A stretch of DNA of 64,000 nucleotides from Kordiimonas sp. Lineage in GTDB: Bacteria; Pseudomonadota; Alphaproteobacteria; Sphingomonadales; Emcibacteraceae. Positions 1-8,957 of this stretch are shown here, one piece after another. Both the position numbers and the translations under genes were made by a program. Each line of letters starts with the position of its first letter. Within the stretch, counting starts at the first letter, position 1. Location: assembly GCA_002700365.1 (NCBI GenBank), contig PADB01000012.1:372001-436000 (forward strand), read 5' to 3'. The notes under the pieces were generated by a model. That model worked only from the letters and a program-made list of their open reading frames with translations. It ran no database searches and was not told where the DNA came from.

Positions 1-1323
1 GTTTTCCAGCCAATGGATGTCATATGCACCGTTAATAAAATCGCTTTCCGCAATGAGTTTCTGGTGCAACGGTATTGTCGTTTTGATGCCACCGATAACG
101 TACTCTTCCAAAGAACGCCGCAATCTCATCAAACATTCATTACGGGTTTTGCCATGGACGATCAATTTGGAAATCAGGCTATCATAATAGGGTGGGATTT
201 TATATCCGGCATAAAGTGCAGAGTCGACACGGACATCCAACCCACCTGGCGTGTGATAATCTGTTATATTCCCGGGAGATGGCATAAACGTAAATGGATC
301 TTCCGCATTAATACGACATTCAATCGCATGACCTGAAAAGGTGATATCCTCTTGGTTATAAGAAAGCGGCATACCACCTGCGACACGAATTTGTTCGCGC
401 ACCAAATCAACGCCTGTAATCATTTCTGTGACGGGGTGTTCCACCTGGAGGCGTGTATTCATTTCGATGAAATAAAACTCACCATTTTCATAGAGGAACT
501 CAATGGTCCCTGCACCAACATACCCTAAATCGCTAATCGCCTTACTGACGATAGCTCCCATTTTTTCCCGTACTTCCGTATTCAAAGAAGGGGACGGTGC
601 TTCTTCCAGGACCTTTTGGTGGCGTCGTTGTAATGAACAATCACGTTCTCCCAAGTGAATGGCATTACCGTGTTTATCCCCCATCACCTGAAATTCAATA
701 TGGCGTGGCAAAACCAGGAATTTCTCAAGATACACCGCATCGTCACCAAACGCGGCCTTTGCCTCTGTTTTTGCCGAAGATACAGCCGCAGCCAGTTCAC
801 CTTCGTTGTGCACCACTTTCATGCCGCGGCCACCACCACCAGACGCCGCCTTTACGATAACCGGATAACCGATCTCACGCGCTACGACTTTAGCGGTATC
901 AATATCGCGAATTTCCCCTTCAGATCCGGGCACAACAGGTATGCCCAGCTTCTTTACTGTTTCTTTCGCGGTGATTTTATCACCCATCACACGTATATGT
1001 TCTGCTGTGGGGCCGATAAAGGCGATATTGTGCTCGGAAACAATTTCAGCAAATTTTGCATTTTCTGAGAGAAAGCCATACCCAGGATGAATAGCATCCG
1101 CACCTGTGATTTCCGCCGCCGAAATAATAGCAGGTATATTTAAATAACTGTCCGTCGAGGAAGCCGGCCCAATGCAGACACTCTCATCTGCAAGACGCAC
1201 ATGCATTGCATCTGCATCTGCCGTGGAATGAACGGCAACGGTAGCTATTCCCATTTCATGACAGGCGCGGTGAATACGCAGGGCGATTTCACCCCGATTG
1301 GCAATAAGAACTTTTTCAAACAT
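1..1323 (-). CDS. accC: Acetyl-CoA carboxylase, biotin carboxylase subunit (3' end cut by window edge)
   Basis: Biotin carboxylase makes carboxybiotin on AccB with ATP and bicarbonate, the first half-reaction of malonyl-CoA synthesis. I translated it from the minus strand: it starts [17 protein letters not shown] and stays open for 441 codons to the left edge, so only a few C-terminal residues are missing (the family is about 447 aa). Visible features are the N-terminal ANRGEIA motif, the glycine-rich ATP-grasp loop ([12 protein letters not shown]), the EAPSP segment and the catalytic-region [14 protein letters not shown] block. It lies 26 bp downstream of accB on the same strand, in an aroQ-accB-accC order common in proteobacteria. 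No stop codon is visible because of the edge. Confidence 0.97.
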   Translation of the reverse strand, partial: MFEKVLIANRGEIALRIHRACHEMGIATVAVHSTADADAMHVRLADESVCIGPASSTDSYLNIPAIISAAEITGADAIHPGYGFLSENAKFAEIVSEHNIAFIGPTAEHIRVMGDKITAKETVKKLGIPVVPGSEGEIRDIDTAKVVAREIGYPVIVKAASGGGGRGMKVVHNEGELAAAVSSAKTEAKAAFGDDAVYLEKFLVLPRHIEFQVMGDKHGNAIHLGERDCSLQRRHQKVLEEAPSPSLNTEVREKMGAIVSKAISDLGYVGAGTIEFLYENGEFYFIEMNTRLQVEHPVTEMITGVDLVREQIRVAGGMPLSYNQEDITFSGHAIECRINAEDPFTFMPSPGNITDYHTPGGLDVRVDSALYAGYKIPPYYDSLISKLIVHGKTRNECLMRLRRSLEEYVIGGIKTTIPLHQKLIAESDFINGAYDIHWLEN

Positions 1324-1349
1324 CCGTGATCTCTACCTTCTGGTAAAAT

Positions 1350-1826
1350 CTATTCAATGATGACAAGAGGCTCACCGAATTCAATCGGTTGACCATTTTC
1401 AATCAGGATGTGTTTAACGACCCCGGACTTTGTCGCGGGAATTTGGTTCATCACTTTCATGGCTTCTACAATCATCAATGTTTGGCCTGACGTTACCTTA
1501 TCACCCACACTAATAAAGTCATCAGCCCCGGGTTCAGGCGCCAAATAAACTGTCCCCACCATGGGTGATGTGACGGCACCCGGATGATTAGCAAAATCAT
1601 TCTGCTCCGTCGGGGCATTCTCAACCGCTGCGGGTTGCGCGGTAGGGGCGATAGCCGCAGTTGCAGGAACAGTTGCAGAAGGAACCGACGCTGTTATGTG
1701 ATTAATTGAACGTGAAACCTTTATCCGTTTTTCGCCATCAGTGACTTCAATCTCACTTAGATCTGTATCATTTAACAATTCCGCCAGATCACGAAGCAGA
1801 TCTTTATCAACATTCATTTTTGACAT
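1350..1826 (-). CDS. accB: Acetyl-CoA carboxylase biotin carboxyl carrier protein
   Basis: BCCP carries biotin between AccC and the carboxyltransferase. The protein has an N-terminal dimerisation-type region, an Ala/Pro/Thr-rich linker (about residues 45-75) and a C-terminal biotinyl domain with the biotinylation motif EAMKVMNQI, in which the MK lysine is modified. I start at the ATG at 1826 (MSKMNVDKD) because GGAG lies 5 bases upstream; an in-frame TTG 15 bases earlier sits on top of that ribosome site and is unlikely. The length of 158 aa is normal. It is co-directional with aroQ upstream and accC downstream, probably one operon. Confidence 0.96.
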   Translation of the reverse strand: MSKMNVDKDLLRDLAELLNDTDLSEIEVTDGEKRIKVSRSINHITASVPSATVPATAAIAPTAQPAAVENAPTEQNDFANHPGAVTSPMVGTVYLAPEPGADDFISVGDKVTSGQTLMIVEAMKVMNQIPATKSGVVKHILIENGQPIEFGEPLVIIE

Positions 1827-1868
1827 TATAACTCCAACCAAGTCTATTTGTTGTTATCAAATATATTT

Positions 1869-2321
1869 TTACTCAGAAAGAATATCCTGCATGGCATCTA
1901 ATGCCATGAGATAACCCCGTCCGCCAAATCCACAGATTACGCCTTGCGCAATATCTGAAATATAGGATTTATGGCGAAATTCTTCCCGCTTGTACAGATT
2001 AGAAAGGTGAACTTCCACGATCGGTAGATCAATGGCTAAAAGCGCATCACGTATCGCTACAGATGTATGTGTATATGCCCCGGCATTAATAATAATTGCC
2101 TGAAAGTTATTCCGGGCTTCTTGGATCCAATTGACCAGTTCCCCCTCAAGGTTACTCTGCCTAAAATCCACATCCAGTGCCATTGTCTTGCCATGCTGCT
2201 GCATGAGGTCATTAATATCTGCAAGCGTAGCTGTGCCGTAATGACCAGGCTCCCGCATACCCAAAAGGTTCAGGTTCGGTCCATTCAACACTAATATTCT
2301 TTTTGTATCCGATTGTGTCAT
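1869..2321 (-). CDS. aroQ: Type II 3-dehydroquinate dehydratase
   Basis: This enzyme converts 3-dehydroquinate to 3-dehydroshikimate in the shikimate pathway by the anti-elimination (type II) mechanism. The 150-aa length and the motifs are typical: [17 protein letters not shown] at residues 13-29 with the catalytic Tyr, the [17 protein letters not shown] block with the substrate-binding Asn and His, and the [18 protein letters not shown] segment. It is the first gene of the minus-strand aroQ-accB-accC set. Its upstream region (2322-2488) is shared with the divergent thiazole synthase gene and has no strong Shine-Dalgarno. Confidence 0.97.
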   Translation of the reverse strand: MTQSDTKRILVLNGPNLNLLGMREPGHYGTATLADINDLMQQHGKTMALDVDFRQSNLEGELVNWIQEARNNFQAIIINAGAYTHTSVAIRDALLAIDLPIVEVHLSNLYKREEFRHKSYISDIAQGVICGFGGRGYLMALDAMQDILSE

Positions 2322-2488
2322 GATCTTGCTTATCTATTTGTGAAGTCTATGTATAGAGCCTTCTTACGCCCTTGAAAAGGCGCATATTCTACTCAATGTA
2401 GAAGTTGTGAGGAATTAGTCGTTGTCTGGCTGCTGGTCCCGCACTACTCTTCATCAACGCTTTATAGTTTTAACATCCGAAAAACAAT

Positions 2489-3484
2489 ATGACCCAAGAC
2501 AAACTGACAATAAACGGGGATATTCATTATATTGATGGCCCCACAGCCCTCACGACCCTGATCGAATCCTTAAAACTGAATGGCAAAAAAATTGCAATTG
2601 AACTGAACCGTGAGATTGTAGCACGTTCAAAATACGAGGATGTCACGGTCAAGAATGGTGACGTCCTCGAAATTGTACATTTTATTGGTGGTGGAAATAA
2701 CAACGTGACTAATCATACTGATCTTTTTGAAATTGCAGGTAAAAACTATCATTCCCGTCTTATTGTAGGCACAGGAAAGTATAAGGACTTTGGAGAAACG
2801 GCTGCAGCTATTGACGCTTCGGGAGCGGAAATTGTGACAGTTGCCGTACGGCGCGTGAATGTGTCAGACCCTGGTCAGCCCATGCTGGTAGACTATGTCG
2901 ACCCTAAGAAAATTACATATCTTCCGAATACAGCAGGCTGCTATACGGCTGATGATGCATTGCGTACTTTACGCCTTGCCCGCGAAGCTGGTGGCTGGTC
3001 CTTGGTCAAATTAGAAGTACTCGGCGATCAGAAAACTCTTTTTCCCAATATGACCGAAACGTTGTCTGCAGCAGAGACCCTCATCAAAGAAGATTTTGAC
3101 GTCATGGTGTACTGCAGTGATGATCCAATTATGGCGAAACGACTGGAAGAAATGGGTTGTTGTGCCATCATGCCATTGGGTGCCCCCATTGGATCGGGCC
3201 TCGGCATACAAAACCCTATTAACATTAGATTGATCGTTGAACAGTCAAATGTTCCCGTTCTTGTGGATGCCGGCGTAGGGACGGCCTCTGATGCTGCGGT
3301 AGCAATGGAGCTGGGATGTGATGGCGTTTTGATGAATACCGCCATTGCGGAAGCCAAAGACCCCGTACGTATGGCCAAGGCCATGAAACTGGCGGTAGAA
3401 GCGGGGAGAGATGCTTATTTAGCCGGACGTATGCCGCATAAGAAATACGCAGACCCGTCTTCCCCTCTCGCGGGGATTATTTAG
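2489..3484 (+). CDS. thiG: Fused sulfur carrier ThiS - thiazole synthase ThiG
   Basis: One 331-aa chain holds a ThiS-like ubiquitin-fold domain (about 1-69) and a complete ThiG TIM barrel (about 78-331). ThiG condenses deoxyxylulose phosphate, dehydroglycine and ThiS-thiocarboxylate into the thiazole of thiamine. The ThiS part ends in Gly-Gly-Gly at 67-69, but a linker continues directly into ThiG, so there is no free diglycine end. The ThiG part shows the Schiff-base lysine in [10 protein letters not shown] (K174), LPNTAGC and the phosphate-binding [10 protein letters not shown]. Fused ThiSG proteins are a known annotated family. No other thi gene is adjacent, and I see no TPP riboswitch in the 167-bp leader. 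Confidence 0.93.
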   Translation: MTQDKLTINGDIHYIDGPTALTTLIESLKLNGKKIAIELNREIVARSKYEDVTVKNGDVLEIVHFIGGGNNNVTNHTDLFEIAGKNYHSRLIVGTGKYKDFGETAAAIDASGAEIVTVAVRRVNVSDPGQPMLVDYVDPKKITYLPNTAGCYTADDALRTLRLAREAGGWSLVKLEVLGDQKTLFPNMTETLSAAETLIKEDFDVMVYCSDDPIMAKRLEEMGCCAIMPLGAPIGSGLGIQNPINIRLIVEQSNVPVLVDAGVGTASDAAVAMELGCDGVLMNTAIAEAKDPVRMAKAMKLAVEAGRDAYLAGRMPHKKYADPSSPLAGII

Positions 3485-3508
3485 ACGTCAACATCTAGGG
3501 TAATATTT

Positions 3509-3533
3509 AAGGCGGACCTCTTAAGTCCGCCTT
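3509..3533. terminator. Hairpin between convergent thiSG and dsbA-like gene
   Basis: A 9-bp stem (AAGGCGGAC / GTCCGCCTT) with a 7-nt loop lies 25 bp after the thiSG stop and 31 bp before the stop of the convergent dsbA-like gene. There are T-rich bases on the plus side and A/T-rich bases on the minus side, so it probably terminates both transcripts. Confidence 0.75.
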
Positions 3534-3563
3534 ATGATTTTGCGACACTGAAAAATATTAATG

Positions 3564-4313
3564 CTATTTCACGTTGTCTGTCTGCCTTTCGCGCAACAGC
3601 CCGAGTTTTGCTGAAAAATAACCATAGCTTTCAGCACCAGGAATAATTTCATCACCAATGATAAAAGCAGGTGTTCCGGTGATCCCCAATGCACGTGCCA
3701 GACTTCGGTTCTGCTGGATAACGTTGCTAATGACATGACTGGTCATGTCTTCTTTTAAGCGGTCACTATCCAATCCTAACTTATCTGCAATACTCATGAT
3801 TTTCTTTTCGTTCAACGGTCCCGAGGATGCCAATAACGCAAAATGAAAATCTTCGTAGCGGTTCTGCTCTTTAGCCGCTAAGACAGCACGGGCAGCAACT
3901 TCTGAGCCTGGCCCCAAGATTGGCAGCTCTTTAAATACAACACGTAAATCAGTATTTTCCTTCATTAACCGTTGGACCGTAGGGGTGACTTTTTTGCAAT
4001 AACCACACTGATAATCAAAAAATTCAACGATCGTTATACGCCCGTCCGGGGCACCACCGATATAACTGTGTCCATCTTTATAAAGGGCCTGTTCATATAG
4101 CGCGAGGGCGGCTCTTACCTCACGCTTGCGCAATTCTTCAAATGCTTCTGGTAAGACTTCCGGATGTTCTAATAGATACTCGCGAATAAGAAGCTTTAGT
4201 TCCGCTTTTTCGGCTTCACTAAAATTTCCTGCCTGCACACCAGACACACAAAATACACCTGCTATAAGGCCGAGCCACAACCTTATAGATAAAACTTTTA
4301 ATGCATTGCCCAT
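3564..4313 (-). CDS. Periplasmic DsbA/Com1-like thiol-disulfide oxidoreductase
   Basis: The 249-aa protein has an N-terminal signal-like hydrophobic segment (about 7-28, ending in VQAG), a helical ScsC/Com1-type N-terminal extension rich in charged residues (about 30-75), and a thioredoxin fold with the active site CGYC at 103-106 after FFDYQ. A cis-Pro loop is seen as GTPAFIIGDEIIPG near the end. It probably oxidises or isomerises disulfides in periplasmic proteins. Its start overlaps the 3' end of the upstream M48 protease gene by 16 bp, suggesting translational coupling. Candidate clients include LptD, whose paired cysteines are encoded in this window, but that is inference. Confidence 0.9.
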   Translation of the reverse strand: MGNALKVLSIRLWLGLIAGVFCVSGVQAGNFSEAEKAELKLLIREYLLEHPEVLPEAFEELRKREVRAALALYEQALYKDGHSYIGGAPDGRITIVEFFDYQCGYCKKVTPTVQRLMKENTDLRVVFKELPILGPGSEVAARAVLAAKEQNRYEDFHFALLASSGPLNEKKIMSIADKLGLDSDRLKEDMTSHVISNVIQQNRSLARALGITGTPAFIIGDEIIPGAESYGYFSAKLGLLRERQTDNVK

Positions 4314-5788
4314 ATCGTATTTAATTCCTGATACTTTTCATGATAAGCAGAAACATATCCATGCTGATGTTCTTGCGTTGCAGAACTATCCTTCTTGGGT
4401 TTGGTTTTCTGACCACGTTGTAGCATTAAACTTTCTACCGTCATTTGTATATCTTGGGCACGCACCCAGGCCGGTGTATTTTTCTCAAAACTTTCTTGCG
4501 CCTTTTTTGCATTGACAATCGCGGGTTCCAGCTTGCCGGTCAAAAGGAACTCTTCTGCAGTGGACAGCCTTTGCATAGCCTCGTTTCCTGCGCGGTTGTA
4601 AGCAATGGATAACTGACGCCATGCGAAGCTGTTATATGGCTCTCTGGACACAGCGAATTGTAAATGTTTTACCGCTGGGCCATTCAAAATCGGCTGTTCC
4701 AGCGACAACATGGCCTGTGCCAGTGAAATCCGGAACATCGCCTGATCAGGTTCATATCTTACAGCCTCTTCATAAGCACGCACCGCATCATCTAAGAAGC
4801 CATTCTCAAATAAAATCTGGCCTTTAGTGTCATAGAAATATGGGTCATGGGGATAGCGCGTAATCAAAGTATCTATTTCACGTAGCGCACTTTTCACGTC
4901 ATGCTGTCTATAATAAGCAAATGTCCGCGCATAATATGCATAAAGACTTTGGTCACTTTCAGGATATTTCTGCAGCGTGACTTCCGGCGGCTTTAAGTAA
5001 CCGAATAGTTTCGCCTGCATACGCTTAAAAGCTTCCACATACTCAGGGCGACTTGGCGCGTTTGCATAGGGGGATTTATTCACATTGTCATGTAAACGCG
5101 ATATCCGTTCACTTGTTACCGGGTGCGAACGCACATAAGGGTCGCGGTTTTTGGTAATAAGCAATTCCTGCTCACCTAATTGGTCTAGGAAGCTGACAAG
5201 TCCCTTACTGCTTTGCTGTGTTTTATCCAAAAATGTGATTGCCGCCTGATCTGCTGCGGATTCCTGGATACGACTATAACTTAAAACTGAGCGACGGGCG
5301 GCTTCCTGACTTCCCATCATAACCGCCATCCCGGCATCACCGCTACCTGCTGCAATTGCGGCAGCCCCTAACAAAACACCTAAGACAGAATATGCGGTTG
5401 CACCCTTGAGGCCTTCCTCATAGCGGGCAAGATGACTTCCTGAAATATGGCCCGTCTCATGAGCAATCACGCCAATCACTTCATCAACATTATCAGCGGC
5501 CAATAACAAACCTGTATGGAGAAAAACATTCTGCCCCCCCGCGACGAAGGCATTCAGTGTTTTATCCCGGACCAAGAAGGTCCTAACGCTATTGGGGTCG
5601 AGGCCCGCAGCTATGAAAATCGGTTCGGAAAGGAGGCGTAGTGTACTTTCAATTTCTGCGTCCCTTAATATGGACAGCCCGCCTTTATCGCGTGCATGCG
5701 ACAATGATGGGACAAATTGTGCGACCGCTAATATCAGCATCGCTACAAAAGCACGGCGAAAAAAATATATATAGTTTTTGCGTCTCAT
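4298..5788 (-). CDS. Periplasmic M48 metalloprotease with TPR domain (BepA-like)
   Basis: The 496-aa protein begins with a signal peptide (about 12-32, ending in SHA). The peptidase M48 domain carries the zinc motif HETGH (H110, E111, H114) and a downstream glutamate in the ESAADQAA segment. The second half (about 260-460) has tetratricopeptide-like repeats. This architecture matches BepA/YfgC, which degrades misassembled outer-membrane proteins such as LptD in E. coli. The overlapping dsbA-like gene downstream fits a role in envelope protein quality control. Alternative: a general Loi-type M48 protease. The start has no strong ribosome site. Confidence 0.9.
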   Translation of the reverse strand: MRRKNYIYFFRRAFVAMLILAVAQFVPSLSHARDKGGLSILRDAEIESTLRLLSEPIFIAAGLDPNSVRTFLVRDKTLNAFVAGGQNVFLHTGLLLAADNVDEVIGVIAHETGHISGSHLARYEEGLKGATAYSVLGVLLGAAAIAAGSGDAGMAVMMGSQEAARRSVLSYSRIQESAADQAAITFLDKTQQSSKGLVSFLDQLGEQELLITKNRDPYVRSHPVTSERISRLHDNVNKSPYANAPSRPEYVEAFKRMQAKLFGYLKPPEVTLQKYPESDQSLYAYYARTFAYYRQHDVKSALREIDTLITRYPHDPYFYDTKGQILFENGFLDDAVRAYEEAVRYEPDQAMFRISLAQAMLSLEQPILNGPAVKHLQFAVSREPYNSFAWRQLSIAYNRAGNEAMQRLSTAEEFLLTGKLEPAIVNAKKAQESFEKNTPAWVRAQDIQMTVESLMLQRGQKTKPKKDSSATQEHQHGYVSAYHEKYQELNTIWAMH

Positions 5789-5902
5789 TCGTAGAATCTA
5801 CATTTCAGGTTTGGCTTTGTAAAATCAACTGTTTGTTACTATTGCTTCGTAGCTACATCATGGTAATGATGACACGGTATTATCCGGACAACAGATGTAC
5901 CC

Positions 5903-5917
5903 ACGATTAACAATCGT
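5903..5917. promoter_or_regulatory. Inverted repeat in the divergent M48 / aminotransferase promoter region
   Basis: The 188-bp region between the two divergent genes contains ACGATT-AAC-AATCGT, a perfect 6-bp inverted repeat, 60 bp before the aminotransferase start. It could be an operator. There is no regulator gene next to it, so this is only a structural observation. Confidence 0.3.
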
Positions 5918-5976
5918 TAACATTTTACTGAAACACCAAAACACAAACATCGCGCAGAATATAAGAAGAATATAAC

Positions 5977-7131
5977 ATGACCAGTCTATCCCAACGTGTC
6001 TCCAGTTTATCCCCCTTTCTTGCGATGGATGTACAACGCGCAGCCCAGCAGGAACGCGCTAAAGGTCGTCATATTGTAAATATGTCAATCGGCGAGCCGG
6101 GACAGGGATTACCCCAACAGGTTACAGAAACGATTCAAGCACGGCTGGGGCAGGAAAAGGTCGGTTACACTGATGCGACCGGCAACCAAGACCTGCGCGC
6201 GCGCATTGCCCGCCATTATGACGAATGGTACGGCGTGAAAGTTTCTCCCGAACGCATTTTTATCACCACGGGCTCTTCCAGTGCATTTCTTTTTATATTT
6301 TTGGCATGTTTTGATATTGGTCAGAAAGTAGGCATTGCGCAACCCGGATACCCTGCTTATCCCAATCTTCTGAAAGGGCTCGGCTTAGAGCCAGTCTATT
6401 TACCCGGACGGTATGACTTTGGTTATCAGCCATCTATCGAAGATTTAAAGGCAGTACCTGACCTTGCCGGTCTGATGATTGCCAGCCCCAACAACCCAAC
6501 AGGATCCATGCTCAGCAATAAGGATCAAATGGCCCTGATGGATTATTGCCGTACTGCCGGGATTACCTATATCTCTGACGAGATTTATCATGGCCTGCAT
6601 TATGGTGATAAACCCTCTACAGCCTTAGCCTTTGACGATCAAGCAATCGTAATCAACAGTTTCTCCAAATATTTTCTCATGACAGGTTGGCGTTTAGGCT
6701 GGATGGTTTTACCTGAACATTTTGTCAGACCGATTGAGAAGATTGCCCAAAGTTTTATCATCTCACCTCCCACATTATCTCAACATGCCGCCGTCAACAT
6801 TTTTGACTGTTATGCAGAACTGGATCAGGCCGTTGCCCATTATCGCACTAACCGCGATTTGCTGTTACAAGCATTGCCGACAATGGGTTTTAATAAAATT
6901 GCCCCGGCGGATGGAGCATTTTACCTTTATATAGATATCAGCGACTTTTCAAATGACAGCATGACCTTTTGCCAGGAAATGCTCTCCGACATTGGTGTGG
7001 CCACGACGCCCGGCATCGATTTTGATCCTGACCGGGGGCACAGATTTATGCGAATTTCCTATTCAACCGATACTGCGGAAATTAAAGAAGGAATCAGACG
7101 CCTTCAAAACTGGGAGCGACTGAAAGCATAA
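5977..7131 (+). CDS. PLP-dependent aminotransferase, class I/II (AspC-like fold)
   Basis: The 384-aa protein has the fold-type I aminotransferase signature: SIGEPGQGLP near the N-terminus, the cofactor-stacking TGSSSAF loop, SPNNPTG (170-176), the SDEIYHGLHYG segment, and the PLP lysine K231 in NSFSKYFLMTGWRLGW. The C-terminal arginine that binds the substrate carboxylate is probably the R in HRFMRISYS. The substrate cannot be told from sequence; members of this group act on aspartate, alanine, tyrosine or similar acids. It is transcribed alone and converges on luxR, whose stop is 45 bp away. Confidence 0.92.
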   Translation: MTSLSQRVSSLSPFLAMDVQRAAQQERAKGRHIVNMSIGEPGQGLPQQVTETIQARLGQEKVGYTDATGNQDLRARIARHYDEWYGVKVSPERIFITTGSSSAFLFIFLACFDIGQKVGIAQPGYPAYPNLLKGLGLEPVYLPGRYDFGYQPSIEDLKAVPDLAGLMIASPNNPTGSMLSNKDQMALMDYCRTAGITYISDEIYHGLHYGDKPSTALAFDDQAIVINSFSKYFLMTGWRLGWMVLPEHFVRPIEKIAQSFIISPPTLSQHAAVNIFDCYAELDQAVAHYRTNRDLLLQALPTMGFNKIAPADGAFYLYIDISDFSNDSMTFCQEMLSDIGVATTPGIDFDPDRGHRFMRISYSTDTAEIKEGIRRLQNWERLKA

Positions 7132-7175
7132 CATTATGTTCCATAACTGATGTTAAGGCTTGGCGTATGTCACAG

Positions 7176-7973
7176 CTATATACTGGTAATAATATTGTGA
7201 TATATAGCCAAGGCAACAGCATGCATGCGGTTACTTGCCCCCAACTTTTCTTGGGCGTTTTGACAGTGATAACGGACGGTACGTTCTGAAACGCCGAGCA
7301 CCTCAGCAATCTCCATATAGCTTTTTCCCAGTGCAGATAGATGTAAACAGTCACGCTGCCGCGCCGTCAACTTATATTCAAATACTGCACGATCGGGGAG
7401 TGGGGTTGCCGCCAATACTTTTGCATGAAAATGATGCCCCGCCATCAATAAAATATCACTGACCTCATCGCAGTAATGCCAGTATTCATCACCCGACATT
7501 TCGCCTTTATAAAAACAGGCTAAAGCAGCACGTCCTTCGTCCGGTAAAGGTAACGGAATCAATACTCCCTGTGAGACACCATGATGAAATACCCCACTGA
7601 CATATTGATGCTGGTTTGCTGTTAATTTCAGCTTTTCCCTATTACAAAACAATCCTTTTGATGTTAATTCCCACGCAACGGGAAGATGACATGTCATTGT
7701 CAATTTATAGAAGGGATCAAAACGAAAATATTGTCGTTCCTGGTAACTTCTGAACCACTGATTATACCACCCCGCATTGGTAGCCATCGTAAAGGGCAGC
7801 CGAAGCCGCCCTTGTTCATCATAAGGTTGGATCATGTATGTATAATAGATATCTTCAAAACCCATGCCTTTAATAAAGTCTTGCAAATAACCAAGGGCTG
7901 TCTCTGCATCAACGCAGGAAGATATCCTGTATTTATACTCCTGATAGTTTTCATAAAATGATTGTTCTGCCAT
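7176..7973 (-). CDS. LuxR-type quorum-sensing transcriptional regulator without adjacent synthase (LuxR solo)
   Basis: The N-terminal half is an autoinducer-binding domain. Counting from the GTG at 7976, W74, Y78, D87, P88 and W102 occur with exactly the W-x3-Y-x8-DP-x13-W spacing of the TraR/LuxR acyl-homoserine-lactone pocket, and a later HHGVSQG block matches the conserved glycine region. The C-terminal LuxR helix-turn-helix (about 205-260) shows LGKSYMEIAEVLGVSERTVRYH. One usually conserved glutamate of the HTH start is Gln here (LTARQRD). There is no luxI homologue in the window. The gene starts only a few bases after the phyH stop on the same strand, so the two are probably co-transcribed and coupled. 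ATG at 7973 or GTG at 7976 are both possible. Confidence 0.9.
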   Translation of the reverse strand: MAEQSFYENYQEYKYRISSCVDAETALGYLQDFIKGMGFEDIYYTYMIQPYDEQGRLRLPFTMATNAGWYNQWFRSYQERQYFRFDPFYKLTMTCHLPVAWELTSKGLFCNREKLKLTANQHQYVSGVFHHGVSQGVLIPLPLPDEGRAALACFYKGEMSGDEYWHYCDEVSDILLMAGHHFHAKVLAATPLPDRAVFEYKLTARQRDCLHLSALGKSYMEIAEVLGVSERTVRYHCQNAQEKLGASNRMHAVALAIYHNIITSI

Positions 7974-7982
7974 CACCCTAAT

Positions 7983-8828
7983 CTATAGACGGGGATATAC
8001 TTGCGGGTATAATGCCCCTCCCATAGGATCCCCTGGTTGAAGATTATCTTCAGGTACATTGGATTTAAACATGGGCTGTTCCGTAAAGCTATATTCTGTC
8101 GGTGCATATGTGACATCATCACCTGTATAACGTAGCGCGATAGCCCGCCGACGCATATCTTTGGTCATGTTACCTAAGGCACTATGAAAAGTATTCGCAT
8201 GGTGAAGCAAAAGATCACCTGGCTCCACATCCCAACATAAGACCTCATATTTTTCTGGCTCTGCATCAAAGTCAGGCACAGGAAGCGCGTCCTCAGCGTT
8301 ATTCCAGACGTCTTTTTCCGAAAAAGTCACAGCCTGATAGTCATTTTTATAATGATGACTTCCTTTAATATAGGCAATCGTCCCGCTTTCTCTTACGGCC
8401 TTATCCAACGGCATCCATACCGACGCTATCTGCTCACCTTTTAGTGGCCAATACGAAATATCATGATGCCATGGCGTTTTATTAGGGGTATTGGGTTCTT
8501 TGACTAACAGTTGGTCACCAAAGAAGTTCACCCGACGGCTATTAAACAGTTTTTGTATCATTTCTGGCAACGGTGAATCGAAAACAAGTTCTTTAAAATT
8601 ATCATTCCACCGATAGGTATACAGGTCACCGAAGAAACGCCCTGGGGCACCATCAGCTTGCATATCCATACCAAACCCCTTTGGCGAGGCCAATACCTCA
8701 TCCACGGCGTCACGCATAAAGTCAATCCAGTCATGGGGCATAATTTGCCGCAAAACAACAGCCCCATCTTCATGGTAACGTTGTATTTCCTCGTCTGTGA
8801 TCTCTCGCAAAAGCTTTGTTGATTTCAT
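7983..8828 (-). CDS. Phytanoyl-CoA dioxygenase (PhyH) family Fe(II)/2-oxoglutarate oxygenase
   Basis: The 281-aa protein has the double-stranded beta-helix fold of PhyH enzymes. The iron triad is visible: H121-x-D123 in WHHDISYWP and a distal His in HHANTFHSALGN (most likely H215), followed by an Arg-rich strand (MRRRAIALRYTGDD) that would hold the 2-oxoglutarate carboxylate. The family hydroxylates or halogenates many small molecules, and the substrate cannot be read here. The start is supported by GGGAG six bases upstream. It is followed directly by luxR, and a lux-box-like palindrome lies 83 bp upstream, suggesting quorum control. Confidence 0.9.
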   Translation of the reverse strand: MKSTKLLREITDEEIQRYHEDGAVVLRQIMPHDWIDFMRDAVDEVLASPKGFGMDMQADGAPGRFFGDLYTYRWNDNFKELVFDSPLPEMIQKLFNSRRVNFFGDQLLVKEPNTPNKTPWHHDISYWPLKGEQIASVWMPLDKAVRESGTIAYIKGSHHYKNDYQAVTFSEKDVWNNAEDALPVPDFDAEPEKYEVLCWDVEPGDLLLHHANTFHSALGNMTKDMRRRAIALRYTGDDVTYAPTEYSFTEQPMFKSNVPEDNLQPGDPMGGALYPQVYPRL

Positions 8829-8884
8829 TTTAGGCTCCCAATATTTACGCTAGGCACAATTGTTATTTCCTGCATTAGGAAGAT

Positions 8885-8930
8885 ATTTTAGGCACTTATT
8901 TTACTGAAAAACCTGTCACTTATGACAGGG
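8885..8930 (-). promoter_or_regulatory. Candidate lux box and -10 element upstream of phyH-luxR
   Basis: ACCTGTCACTTATGACAGGG (8911-8930) has the 6-8-6 layout of the classical lux box (ACCTGT-N8-ACAGGT) and differs from it at one half-site base. On the minus strand a TAAAAT (8890-8885) would put transcription start near 8878, centring the palindrome at about -42, the usual position at LuxR-activated promoters. The same palindrome can also be read as the araC terminator (separate entry). Functional assignment is inference. Confidence 0.5.
8907..8929 (-). terminator. Intrinsic terminator of the araC-type gene (overlaps the lux-box-like palindrome)
   Basis: Read on the minus strand, a 7-bp stem (CCTGTCA / TGACAGG) with a 4-nt loop is followed at once by five T residues, 28 nt after the AraC stop codon. 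This is a compact intrinsic terminator. It competes with, or coexists with, the lux-box reading of the same bases. Confidence 0.6.
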
Positions 8931-8957
8931 CAAGAGGCACAGCGAAAAAAACAACTA

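Noticed and set aside
597-1068. Plus-strand open frames opposite accC
   Set aside because: They are shadows of the minus-strand accC frame, whose translation shows clear biotin carboxylase motifs.
2322-2488. TPP riboswitch before the thiSG gene
   Set aside because: I could not find the conserved CUGAGA and ACCUGAU-type elements of the THI box.
8851-8895. TAGGCAC direct repeats upstream of phyH, 38 bp apart
   Set aside because: The core is short and the spacing is not typical of AraC or LuxR sites; chance is likely in this AT-rich region.
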